A stretch of DNA of 64,000 nt from Euryhalocaulis caribicus (GTDB lineage: Bacteria > Pseudomonadota > Alphaproteobacteria > Caulobacterales > Maricaulaceae): contig NZ_ASJA01000010.1 of the NCBI RefSeq assembly GCF_000412185.1, positions 54,618-118,617 on the forward strand. Direction: 5' to 3'. Below the pieces are notes generated by a model. The model saw only the letters and a program-made list of their open reading frames with translations. It was not told where the DNA came from and did no database searches. The position numbers were made by a program, and so were the translations under genes. The first letter of the stretch is position 1. Each line of letters begins with the position of its first letter. This document shows positions 8,120-15,532 of this stretch, piece after piece.

Positions 8120-9030
8120 AGACCGTTCTCCTGCTTCTGCTGATCACGCTGTCGGAGGCCACCATCGGCGTCTTCGTGAAGCTCACCGACGGGCTGATCC
8201 CGATCCAGACGCTGAATTTCTACGCCCTGAGCTTCGCGGCCGCCTTTTTGATGGCGGTCATGCCGCTGGCCACCGGCCGACCCTTGCGCTTTCCGAAGGG
8301 CAACCTGAAAGACACCGCCATCATCGGCGTGCTGATCGCCACGCAGATCAGCGTCTTCAACTACGCCATGACGCTGGTGCCCATCGCCAATGCGGTGATC
8401 TTCTGGAGCGTCGCGCCGTTCTTCGTGTTCATCTTCTCGGCGCTGTTTCTCGGCGAAAAGGCGCGCAAGAGCTACATACTGATCTTCGCCATCGCGCTGA
8501 CCGGTATCGTCCTTGCCAAGCCGCTTGAGGGCGGCCACATGATCGGCAACCTCATCGCGCTCGGCGACGGCGCGATCTACGCCGCCATGGTCACCTACAT
8601 GCGTTACGAAGGAAAGACCGAGACCGGCAACGACATTGCCTGGTCGATGCTCACGGGGGCGCTGATCCTTTCCCCGGCATTCATTCTCGCCGGTCCCGGC
8701 GCGCCCGCCGCAACCATCTCCTATGACGCGCTCGGGATGGACCTGCCGGTGATGCTCTGGGCAGCGGGGCTGGGCATTGTCTCGACCGGCTTCGCCTATT
8801 TCGGTATCTCCATCGTTCTCAAGACGCTCGACGCCAATGTCTATGCGCTCGTCGATATCATCGTCTCGCCGGTCGTGGCGTCAACGCTGGGCTATCTGAT
8901 CTTCGCCGAATTCCCGGCACAGGGCATGATCTATGGCGGCGCAATGCTACTCGGGGCCGGTTTCTGGCTGACCCGCGAGATGTCGCGCGGCGCGGAAAAC
9001 CGGGCCGTGCATCCCTGCCAGTGTGCGTGA
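8116..9030 (+). CDS. EamA/DMT family transporter
   Basis: A 304-aa protein with ten predicted membrane helices arranged as two EamA repeats, the usual architecture of drug/metabolite transporters. Repeat 1 holds LNFYALSFAAAFLM and VIFWSVAPFFVFIFSALFLGEKA; repeat 2 holds ANVYALVDIIVSPVVASTLGYLIFAE. The conserved end of each repeat with a glutamate-containing FLGE or FAEF turn is visible. The start overlaps the CDF gene by four bases, so the two are co-translated. Substrates of this family range over amino acids, nucleosides and metabolites and cannot be predicted here. Linkage with a metal transporter and a second EamA gene suggests a mobile efflux cassette. Confidence 0.85.
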   Translation: MKTVLLLLLITLSEATIGVFVKLTDGLIPIQTLNFYALSFAAAFLMAVMPLATGRPLRFPKGNLKDTAIIGVLIATQISVFNYAMTLVPIANAVIFWSVAPFFVFIFSALFLGEKARKSYILIFAIALTGIVLAKPLEGGHMIGNLIALGDGAIYAAMVTYMRYEGKTETGNDIAWSMLTGALILSPAFILAGPGAPAATISYDALGMDLPVMLWAAGLGIVSTGFAYFGISIVLKTLDANVYALVDIIVSPVVASTLGYLIFAEFPAQGMIYGGAMLLGAGFWLTREMSRGAENRAVHPCQCA

Positions 9031-9146
9031 ACCGAACAGATCAACTCGTGTGAATCCAGTCAGCAACGACACGAGACCAGGCAAAAAATACCAGTAGGTC
9101 GTGAAGTTTCTGTCGCGAGACGGATAGAGAATAGGGTGGAAGCCGA

Positions 9147-10040
9147 GTGACCGTTGGAACCATCGCGCAAATCATTCTGGTCATGTTGCTTTGGGCTGCC
9201 TGCTTCCCGCTGATAACCGTCGGCATTGAATTTGCCCCTCACCTGACATTCGCCACGCTGCGCGCGTTCCTGGCGGGCGCAGCGCTGATGATCGTCGCGC
9301 TTGCGCTGCGGAAGCCCCTGCCGAAAAGCCGTCGAGTCTGGGCGATGTTGGCCATCGTCGGCGCGGGCGCCACCAGTCTGGGCTTTTTGGGCATGTTCCA
9401 TGCAGCGGAATTCGTTTCCCCCGGCATCGCCACGGTGATCGCCAACACCCAGCCGCTGCTGGCAGCAGGCCTGGCGGGTATCATCCTCAAAGAACAGTTG
9501 ACCGCACTGGGCAAAACAGGCCTTGCCTTGGGCTTTCTGGGGATACTCGTCATCACTTCGCCCCAGATACTCACCGGCGGGCAAGAAAATTACATTCTGG
9601 GAGTAGTCTATATTGTCCTGGCCGCACTCGGCGTCACGGTCAGCAACGTTGTGATTAAACGAATTGCCGGAAAGGTGGACGCCCTTATGGCAATGGGCCT
9701 CCAGTTGCTCATCGGCAGTATCCCGCTCGCTGTTGTCGCCTGGGCTACGGAGGAGCCGACAACGATACGGTGGTCGTTGGAGTTCGTCAGCGCTCTCCTC
9801 GTTCTCAGTCTGTTCGGATCGGCGCTGGTGTACTGGCTGTGGTTTTCAGTGCTGGAGAGAATCCCGCTGAATCGCGCGAATGCATTCAGCTTCCTGATCC
9901 CGATTTTCGGCCTGACGATGGGTGCGCTGTTTTACGGCGAGACCCTTGGCTGGACGCAGATCGTCGGTATTGCCCTTGCGATACTCGGAGTCGCTTTGGT
10001 GACGCACCGAGGAACCAGGTCGGCCAAATTGGCCGGATAA
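9147..10040 (+). CDS. EamA/DMT family transporter
   Basis: A 297-aa ten-helix protein with two EamA repeats. Repeat 1 has LLWAACFPLITVGIEFAPHL, FATLRAF and VIANTQPLLAAGLAGIILKEQL. Repeat 2 has WLWFSVLERIPLNRANAFSFLIP and ALFYGETLGW. It starts with GTG at 9147, 116 bp after the first EamA gene, and shows little sequence similarity to it, so this is not a recent tandem duplication. It ends 22 bp before the left end of an IS6-family element, so its downstream context has been cut off. Probable exporter of a small metabolite; the substrate is unknown. Confidence 0.85.
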   Translation: MTVGTIAQIILVMLLWAACFPLITVGIEFAPHLTFATLRAFLAGAALMIVALALRKPLPKSRRVWAMLAIVGAGATSLGFLGMFHAAEFVSPGIATVIANTQPLLAAGLAGIILKEQLTALGKTGLALGFLGILVITSPQILTGGQENYILGVVYIVLAALGVTVSNVVIKRIAGKVDALMAMGLQLLIGSIPLAVVAWATEEPTTIRWSLEFVSALLVLSLFGSALVYWLWFSVLERIPLNRANAFSFLIPIFGLTMGALFYGETLGWTQIVGIALAILGVALVTHRGTRSAKLAG

Positions 10041-10062
10041 GGACGACAACGATGATAGACAG

Positions 10063-10874
10063 GGTGCTGTCAGGCAAAAGCGAACCGGTCTCCGTAGAGC
10101 CGAGTTAAGCCGACCTCAGGCCGCGCCAAGCTGACGCCACTCGGCAAGAGCGGCGGCGCGATGATCCTTGAACGCTGAGCGGCGGTTGATATGGCGGTCG
10201 TGGTTGAAGTGGTTGAAGACGGAAGAATGGACGGCGGCGAATTTCTGCAGACTTCGCATCCGCCGGAATCGCTGCATCGCCCGCTCCCGTCTTCGCAATG
10301 GAAGGTGTGAGTTTTCCCCCCGATTATTGAGCCAGCGGCCCGCTTCCTGGCGCCCCTCCAGCCCCAGCTCCTTTAGCGCCGCGCCATAAGATCTGAGCTT
10401 GTCGGTCACGATGGATCTCGGTTCGCCGTAACGCTTCATCGCCTTGCGCAAGAACCGAAGCGCCGCCTGGCGATCCCGCGTCTTCGTGACATACGTCTCC
10501 AGCACCTCGCCCTCGTGATCAACGGCCCGCCAGAGATAGTGCGTTTCGCCGCGGATCTTCACGAACATCTCGTCCAGGTGCCAGCGCCACTGTGGGAACG
10601 ACCGCATTTGCTGGGCTCGCTTCCGCCTGATCTCGCCGGCGAACATCGGGCCGAACCGGTTCCACCAGCACCGCACCGTCTCGTGGCTGACATCGATGCC
10701 ACGCTCGTGGAGCAGATCCTCCACGTTCCTCAGTGAAAGCGGAAACCGGACATACATCATCACTGCAAGGCGGATCACCTCCGGCGATGTCTTGAAGTAG
10801 CGAAATGGATTGGCCATCCGGAAACGCTACTGCCGCGAGGTTGGCCGCTCAAGCCGGTTTCCTCTGACAGTGCC
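10063..10874 (-). mobile_element. IS6-family insertion sequence, copy 1
   Basis: This 812-bp element is bounded by imperfect terminal repeats. The left end reads GGTGCTGTCAGGC and the right end, reversed, GGCACTGTCAGAGG; both then reach an ACCGG block. A single transposase gene fills it. The 8-bp flanks (ATAGACAG and CTCGCCCT) do not match, so there is no target duplication. This suggests insertion was followed by rearrangement. The right end cuts into a gene fragment (10875-11076). Confidence 0.85.
10116..10817 (-). CDS. IS6 family transposase
   Basis: A 233-aa DDE transposase. A short N-terminal HTH region (RFPLSLRNVEDLLHERGIDVS) precedes the catalytic core with Asp in WRWHLDEMFVKI, Asp in VTDKLRSYGAA and Glu in NNRGENSH. 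The length is that of intact IS6/IS26-family enzymes, which move by replicative or conservative cointegration. It is about 90% identical by eye to the copy at 14.7 kb, differing for example at NNRGENSH versus NNRAENSH, so the two are not a fresh duplication. It looks functional. Confidence 0.92.
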   Translation of the reverse strand: MANPFRYFKTSPEVIRLAVMMYVRFPLSLRNVEDLLHERGIDVSHETVRCWWNRFGPMFAGEIRRKRAQQMRSFPQWRWHLDEMFVKIRGETHYLWRAVDHEGEVLETYVTKTRDRQAALRFLRKAMKRYGEPRSIVTDKLRSYGAALKELGLEGRQEAGRWLNNRGENSHLPLRRRERAMQRFRRMRSLQKFAAVHSSVFNHFNHDRHINRRSAFKDHRAAALAEWRQLGAA

Positions 10875-11076
10875 CTCGCCCTGGCTGGTCGGCGAAGGCA
10901 CCGATGTCTGGAGGCTGCTGCGCGCCATCGCGGCGGGCTATGTGTTCTACGATCCCGCCGACACGATCTACGCCGACGGACGGGCCAAGGTGCGCTCCCA
11001 GTGGCGGGTCAACGCGAAGGACCTGAAAGGTCTGATGTCGCTGCTCTACGGCAAGGTCTCGGAAGTCGGCGTCTAG
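10875..11076 (+). pseudogene. C-terminal remnant of a probable type II restriction endonuclease
   Basis: About 66 codons remain (WLVGEGTDVWRLLRA, YVFYDPADTIY, RSQWRVNAKDLKGLMSLLY) from a gene whose 5' part was removed by IS6 copy 1; the upstream frame runs straight into the IS terminal repeat. The stop TAG overlaps the stop of the convergent vsr gene. Position beside vsr and dcm strongly suggests the lost partner was the restriction enzyme of this system. The basic, aromatic C-terminal pattern loosely recalls MvaI/BcnI-type nucleases, but I cannot confirm the family. No catalytic motif survives. Confidence 0.5.
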
Positions 11077-11522
11077 CCGCGGACCTCTCCCCGCGCCTCG
11101 CCGCTCTCCAGCCATCGCGCTGCCAGCTCGACCGGCTCGCCGGGCTCAAGACGCGTCTTTCCCTTCAGGGCGCACTCCCAGACATCCAGGACGCGCCATC
11201 CGCCCTCCAGAAGCGCCTGCCGCGCCTCGGCGTCGCGCGCCCGGTTGCGGCCGATCTTCTCTTCCCAGAACCCGGGACGCGTCGAGGGCATGCGGAAGAG
11301 ATGGCAGTCATGTCCGTGCCAGAAGCATCCGTTGACGAAGACGGCGGCCGAGTATTTCGGGAAGACGAGATCCGGCCGGCCCGGGAGGGTCTTCTCGTGA
11401 AGCCGGAACCGGTATCCGAGCGCGTGGAGCCCCCGCCGCATGACCAGCTCGGGACGCGTGTCCTTGCCCCGGATGCGGCTCATCATCCGGCTCCGGGTCG
11501 CCGGATCGACAATGTCAGGCAA
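11073..11522 (-). CDS. vsr: Very short patch repair endonuclease Vsr
   Basis: A 149-aa Vsr endonuclease, which nicks DNA at T:G mismatches arising from deamination of 5-methylcytosine made by the linked methyltransferase. It aligns without gaps to E. coli Vsr through the active site: Asp51 in LPGRPDLVFP is kept, as are Cys66, Trp68, His69 and His71 in VNGCFWHGHDC. The E. coli His64 position is Asn here, a change seen in other Vsr proteins. Later motifs FWEEKIGRNRARD and GWRVLDVWECAL are intact. The start overlaps the 3' end of dcm by 8 bp, so the two are co-expressed. It converges on the restriction-gene remnant. Confidence 0.93.
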   Translation of the reverse strand: MPDIVDPATRSRMMSRIRGKDTRPELVMRRGLHALGYRFRLHEKTLPGRPDLVFPKYSAAVFVNGCFWHGHDCHLFRMPSTRPGFWEEKIGRNRARDAEARQALLEGGWRVLDVWECALKGKTRLEPGEPVELAARWLESGEARGEVRG

Positions 11523-12780
11523 TGAGCGGTTCCACCCGCTCGGGTCGGATCTCGTCGGCCCTGCCGGCGGCGTCGATGGCCAGCGCCTTTGTCAGCCAGG
11601 GCTGCATGTGCCGGGCGACCGCCTCGACGACCGGAACCACCACGGCGTTGCCGAACTGGCGGTAGGCCTGCGTGTCGGACACAGGGATCTTCCAGTCGCG
11701 GCCGCCATATTCGAAACCCATCAGGCGGCCGCACTCGACCGGCGTCAGGCGGCGCGGCCGGTCGGCGTGGCGCTGCCCGATCAGGATTTCCGAGCCGTCC
11801 TTGTGATAGCGGGCCGACAGCGTGCGCGCCACGTCCCCGGGACCGCACAGGCTGAAGCCGAAGCCGTTGCCGGCCTTCGTATGCTTCTCGCGATAGGCCT
11901 GGAGATAATCCCAGAGCCGCGGGGTCAGCGTGTATTTCGGGTCGATCTCGTTGTGCGACTGGAGAATGTCGCCGAGCACCGGCCACTCGCTCTCGGGCGG
12001 GATCTGGCTCCCGAAGCCGTCGAAGCTGAACTCCACATCCTCGCGGAAGCCCACGATGAAGATGCGCTCGCGCTTCTGGGGCACCCAGGGACGCGAGCTG
12101 ATCACCCGGAAGTCGATATTGTATCCGAGCTCTCCCTCCAGCGCCTCGCGGATCACCGCGAAAGTCTTGCCGCGGTCATGACGCTCCAGATGCTTGACGT
12201 TCTCCAGCACGAACGCCGCGGGGCGATGGTGGCTGAGGATGCGGGCGATATCGAAGAAGAGATTGCCCTGCTGCTCGCACAGGAAGCCGTGCAGGCGGCC
12301 GAGCGAGTTCTTCTTGGAGACGCCGGCCAGCGAGAAGGGCTGGCACGGAAACCCGGCCAGCAAGACATCGTGCTCCGGGATTCTTTCCGGCTCGTCGCCG
12401 TAGGGGCGGATATCGCCGGCGAATATGTGCTCGGCGTCATCGTCGGGGAAATTGGCGCGATAGGTCTCCTGCGAGAACCTGTCCCATTCGCTCGTGAAGA
12501 CGCACTTCCCGCCGATCGCCTCGAATCCCAGCCGGAGACCGCCGATGCCGGCAAAGAGGTCGATGAAGCGGAATGCAGGTTTGTCGACGCTCTTCGCCCT
12601 CCGGCGTTCGGACGCCAGACGCTGGAGCTCCTTCATGACCAGACCGGGCGGCGTGCACTCGTCCGCGTCATAGCGGCGGACCTGCCGCTCGGACAGTTCC
12701 AGCGCGCCGGCCGCTTCGGCCAGCGTCAATCCGGTCTGCTCCCTCAGCCGTGCGAACCGGTTGCCCGTAACCTGTGCCAT
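11515..12780 (-). CDS. dcm: DNA cytosine-5 methyltransferase with N-terminal HTH (Dcm-like)
   Basis: A 421-aa C5-cytosine methyltransferase. Residues ~5-45 form a helix-turn-helix (FARLREQTGLTLAEAAGALE), as in Dcm and other self-regulating methylases. Catalytic motifs follow: SAM-binding DLFAGIGGLRLGF (~74-86), PCQ at 145-147 with the nucleophilic cysteine, ENV at 193-195, QKRER at 235-239 (a variant of QRRER) and GNAVVVPVVEAVA near the C-terminus. The recognition site is unknown. It is followed by vsr and once faced a probable restriction gene now truncated, so it is an orphaned modification half of a type II system. Paired direct repeats lie upstream of its start and may be its own operator. 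Confidence 0.93.
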   Translation of the reverse strand: MAQVTGNRFARLREQTGLTLAEAAGALELSERQVRRYDADECTPPGLVMKELQRLASERRRAKSVDKPAFRFIDLFAGIGGLRLGFEAIGGKCVFTSEWDRFSQETYRANFPDDDAEHIFAGDIRPYGDEPERIPEHDVLLAGFPCQPFSLAGVSKKNSLGRLHGFLCEQQGNLFFDIARILSHHRPAAFVLENVKHLERHDRGKTFAVIREALEGELGYNIDFRVISSRPWVPQKRERIFIVGFREDVEFSFDGFGSQIPPESEWPVLGDILQSHNEIDPKYTLTPRLWDYLQAYREKHTKAGNGFGFSLCGPGDVARTLSARYHKDGSEILIGQRHADRPRRLTPVECGRLMGFEYGGRDWKIPVSDTQAYRQFGNAVVVPVVEAVARHMQPWLTKALAIDAAGRADEIRPERVEPLIA

Positions 12781-13210
12781 CCTGTTCCCCTGATCCGTTG
12801 CTGCGCATTCTCTGGGATGATTCGTGACAGGATGGCATCCCGAGTCCCAGGGTCAAGTCGTTTGTTTCTCGTTTGTTCCACTCACCGTAACAATTTCGGA
12901 CGAGATTCTCCTGATGATGGACAGAGCTCCGATTATTGTCGGCTCGGTCGGTTGTCCTTATACATCCCTGCCATGGAGCGCTTCCGGCCGAAAAGAGAAG
13001 TTACCCCTGCAGGTGTCGAGCAATCGAAGCCTACATTCAATTTATACCTCGCCACAGCCGTTTCCGGGCCCTTTCATGCCTGCCCGATTCGGTATTGAGA
13101 CCCCGCAGAGCAGACGTTCGCTCCGCGGCAAGTCTGCCCCCCCTTGCGGAGGTTGGAACATTGATACCGTTCATGGCAGAGAGCGCTCGAACCAGCCGGA
13201 GGACATCTCT
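12781..13210 (+). other. Intergenic region between dcm and the DUF3800 gene
   Basis: This is a divergent promoter region. It holds two direct copies of TCGTTTGTT (12858-12866 and 12869-12877) next to a minus-strand TTGACC. An open frame continuous with the DUF3800 gene covers most of it, but its translation does not look like protein. No other gene was recognised. Confidence 0.6.
12851..12877 (-). promoter_or_regulatory. Possible dcm promoter/operator with paired direct repeats
   Basis: Two 9-bp direct repeats (TCGTTTGTT on the plus strand, 11 bp apart, one helical turn) lie directly upstream of a minus-strand TTGACC that could be a -35 box about 75 bp before the dcm start. The -10 is weak. 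The Dcm protein has an HTH domain, so autoregulation is plausible. Confidence 0.35.
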
Positions 13211-14284
13211 GTGAAAATATACTTCGACGAGAGCGGCCAGACTGGAACCCATTTGTTGGATTCCGAACAGCCCTACTTCACGCTGGGCAGCACGAATATC
13301 GAGGAGGAAGAGGCGGCTGAGATCTTGGGGCGATGCTTCCCTCACCGTCAAGGCAGGGAGCTCAAGTCCCAAAAACTGCTCCGCCGACCACAGGGTCAAC
13401 GCGGATTTCTTGACTTTGCTCGGGAGGTTGGCAGAACTCCTGAACGCTTCTGCACAGTGAAAATCGACAAGCGCTTTGTCATTGTCTCTAAGATGGTCGA
13501 CTTCCTTGTCGAGCCACTATTGCGTTCACAAGGCTACGATTTCTATGCGGGTGACTATGCGGTTCGCTTCGCGAACTCGGCCTGCTTTGTCTTTGAGCAT
13601 CTACTAAAGAAATCGGAAGCCGAGAACCTAATGCGGTTGTACAACAAGTTCGCACGGGAACCGAGTATTGCCACGCTGCGCCCGTTCCAAGCCGCCCTAG
13701 AAGCCGCGGAACGCAGCGGGCCTCACGGCAGCGAAGTTACGCTCGGTTTAATGGCTGAGGGTGCACGACGATTCAATGCGTTGCAGGATTTAAACGCGTT
13801 CCAGGACAGCAACGATGTCCACGTCACGGCTGTCGTACGATGTATGGCGCACTGGCAGGCGCTGAGTCCGGGTCCGTTCGATGTCGTTCACGATGAAAGT
13901 ATACATTTTTTCAACCGGTCAGAGCGTTGGAAACTTCTGATCAAACCAGATATCGAACCCCAAGCTCTCACACTGGGTGAGAAAACGCTTACTTTGCCCA
14001 TCCCTGTCGCCTCTACCATGAGTGCCCGTAGTCACGAATGTCCTTCTCTTCAGCTCTGCGACCTGATCGCCGGGTTTGTAAGTCGGGCATCGGCTCCACG
14101 AAGCTTGGATGAAGAAAGAGCTTTCTTTCAGCAAGCGATTGAGGCGGGCATCGGCGAGCTAACGATCTTCCCTGTCGACGCCGGGACAGAATTCGCAAAT
14201 GGCCCTCCCGAGCGTGCGTCCGGCCCGGACATTGTCGACAGGATCACGCGACTGGTTGCATCCCCTCCAGAACTTGAGGGCTGA
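13211..14284 (+). CDS. DUF3800 domain-containing protein
   Basis: A 357-aa protein of the DUF3800 family, predicted to have an RNase H-like fold and common in defence and mobile regions. The N-terminal signature YFDESGQTG and the C-terminal LQLCDLIAGFVS carry the conserved acidic residues; VVHDESIHFF lies between. GTG at 13211 is the chosen start because GGAGG lies 8 bp upstream and the family begins right at the DESG strand. The upstream open frame to 12824 is not protein-like. It stands alone between the dcm-vsr pair and mobile-element debris, all inside two same-orientation IS6 copies. A nuclease activity is likely by fold but not shown. Confidence 0.8.
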   Translation: MKIYFDESGQTGTHLLDSEQPYFTLGSTNIEEEEAAEILGRCFPHRQGRELKSQKLLRRPQGQRGFLDFAREVGRTPERFCTVKIDKRFVIVSKMVDFLVEPLLRSQGYDFYAGDYAVRFANSACFVFEHLLKKSEAENLMRLYNKFAREPSIATLRPFQAALEAAERSGPHGSEVTLGLMAEGARRFNALQDLNAFQDSNDVHVTAVVRCMAHWQALSPGPFDVVHDESIHFFNRSERWKLLIKPDIEPQALTLGEKTLTLPIPVASTMSARSHECPSLQLCDLIAGFVSRASAPRSLDEERAFFQQAIEAGIGELTIFPVDAGTEFANGPPERASGPDIVDRITRLVASPPELEG

Positions 14285-14412
14285 ACTGGCCTCCGACATC
14301 CGATTCGAAGAGACGGACCGTGCGACATGCAAGTCTCGGTCGGGCGCGGGCTCGCCCTACCGATCGGAACTCCTCAACTTCACATCGGGGAGTCGAGGAG
14401 TTCCGGATTTGG

Positions 14413-14508
14413 TCAAACGTCTGTCCGCTCTGAAAGGGTCAGGGCATCTTCTATGTCGACACCGAGATAACGAACCTTGCTTTCGATCTTGCTATGACCC
14501 AGCCAGTT
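14413..14508 (-). pseudogene. C-terminal remnant of a tyrosine integrase
   Basis: The last ~31 codons read NWLGHSKIESKVRYLGVDIE and then end DALTLSERTDV. This is the C-terminal box of tyrosine recombinases, with the LGH histidine and the YLG tyrosine. Everything upstream is missing and the sequence runs into an IS3 scrap a few bases away. It marks a former integrative element. Confidence 0.65.
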
Positions 14509-14515
14509 CACGGCG

Positions 14516-14665
14516 TTCGCCTGGACCGACACCCTCAAGCGGGCCGGCGTGCGCGTCTCTATGGACGGCAAGGGACGTTGCATCGACAACATCTTCATCG
14601 AGCATCCGTGGCGGTCGCTTAAGTATGAATGCGTCTACCTGCATGCCAAGGAGACCGGTTCGCAG
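14516..14665 (+). mobile_element. IS3-family transposase (OrfB) remnant
   Basis: About 50 codons of an IS3-type OrfB survive (FAWTDTLKRAGVRVSMDGKG, then NIFIEHPWRSLKYECVYLHA), covering the region around the third catalytic residue, the Glu in FIE. It is cut on the right by the left end of IS6 copy 2 and on the left by the integrase scrap. Confidence 0.75.
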
Positions 14666-15477
14666 GGTGCTGTCAGGCTAATGCGAGCCGGTCTCCGTAG
14701 AGCCGAGTTACGCCGATCTCAGGCCACATCGAACTGACGCCACTCGGCAAGCGCGGCGGCGCGGTGTTCCTTGAAGACTGAGCGGCGGTTGATATGACGG
14801 TCGTGATTGAAGTGGTTGACAACGGAGGAATGGACGGCGTCGAACTTTTGCAGACTTCGCATCCGCCGGAATCTCTGCATCGCCCGCTCCCGTCTTCGTA
14901 ATGGAAGGTGTGAATTCTCCGCTCGATTATTGAGCCAGCGGCTCGCCTCCTGGCGGCCGTCCAGGCCCAGCTCCCTCAGCGCCGCGCCATAGGATCTAAG
15001 CTTGTCCGTAACGATCAAATGGGGCTCGCCATATCGTTTCATCGTCTTGCGTAGAAAGCGAAGCGCTGCCTCACGATTGCGCTTTTTCGAGACATAGGCT
15101 TCCAGCACCTCGCCCTCGTGATCGACCGCACGCCAGAGATAGTGTGTCTCGCCGCGGATCTTCACGAACAACTCATCAAGGTGCCAGCGCCACTGCGGAA
15201 CCGCCCGCATCTGCTGCGACCTTTTTCGCCTGATCTCGTCGGCGAACATCGGACCGAACCGGTTCCACCAGCAGCGCACCGTCTCATGGCTGATATCAAG
15301 GCCGCGCTCGTGGAGGAGATCCTCCACGTTCCGCAACGACAGCGGGAAGCGGACATACATCATCACCGCAAGGCGAATTACCTCCGGAGATGTCTTGAAA
15401 TAGCGGAATGGGTTAGCCATCCGGAGAGGCTGCTCACGCTCGGCGGCGTGCTCAAGCCGGTTTCCCCTGACAATGCC
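14666..15477 (-). mobile_element. IS6-family insertion sequence, copy 2
   Basis: This is an 812-bp element of the same length and orientation as copy 1. The left end reads GGTGCTGTCAGGC and the right end, reversed, GGCATTGTCAGGGG. The 8-bp flanks (GTTCGCAG and ATATCATA) differ, so there is no target duplication. Its right end lies 55 bp upstream of the methyltransferase start and supplies an in-frame ATG. Confidence 0.85.
14719..15420 (-). CDS. IS6 family transposase
   Basis: A 233-aa DDE transposase with the same layout as copy 1: HTH region at residues ~28-45, then Asp in WRWHLDELFVKI, Asp in VTDKLRSYGAA and Glu in NNRAENSH. All catalytic residues are present and the length is full. Differences from copy 1 are scattered along the whole protein (for example EAYVSKKRNREAALRF versus ETYVTKTRDRQAALRF), which indicates independent histories. 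With copy 1 it brackets the dcm-vsr-DUF3800 segment. Confidence 0.92.
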   Translation of the reverse strand: MANPFRYFKTSPEVIRLAVMMYVRFPLSLRNVEDLLHERGLDISHETVRCWWNRFGPMFADEIRRKRSQQMRAVPQWRWHLDELFVKIRGETHYLWRAVDHEGEVLEAYVSKKRNREAALRFLRKTMKRYGEPHLIVTDKLRSYGAALRELGLDGRQEASRWLNNRAENSHLPLRRRERAMQRFRRMRSLQKFDAVHSSVVNHFNHDRHINRRSVFKEHRAAALAEWRQFDVA

Positions 15478-15532
15478 ATATCATAGACTTATCATCAGCA
15501 TTGCAATAAATTTGAATAGGGAGGAGACGCCA

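Noticed and set aside
10051..10107. Micro-ORF running into IS6 copy 1 after the second EamA gene
   Set aside because: It reads through the terminal repeat and has no independent support.
11440..13098. 552-codon plus-strand open frame across dcm
   Set aside because: It is antisense to a methyltransferase with all catalytic motifs and has no protein-like features.
12824..13210. 129-codon upstream extension of the DUF3800 gene
   Set aside because: GGAGG plus GTG at 13211 fits the family start at once before the DESG strand, and the extension is not protein-like.
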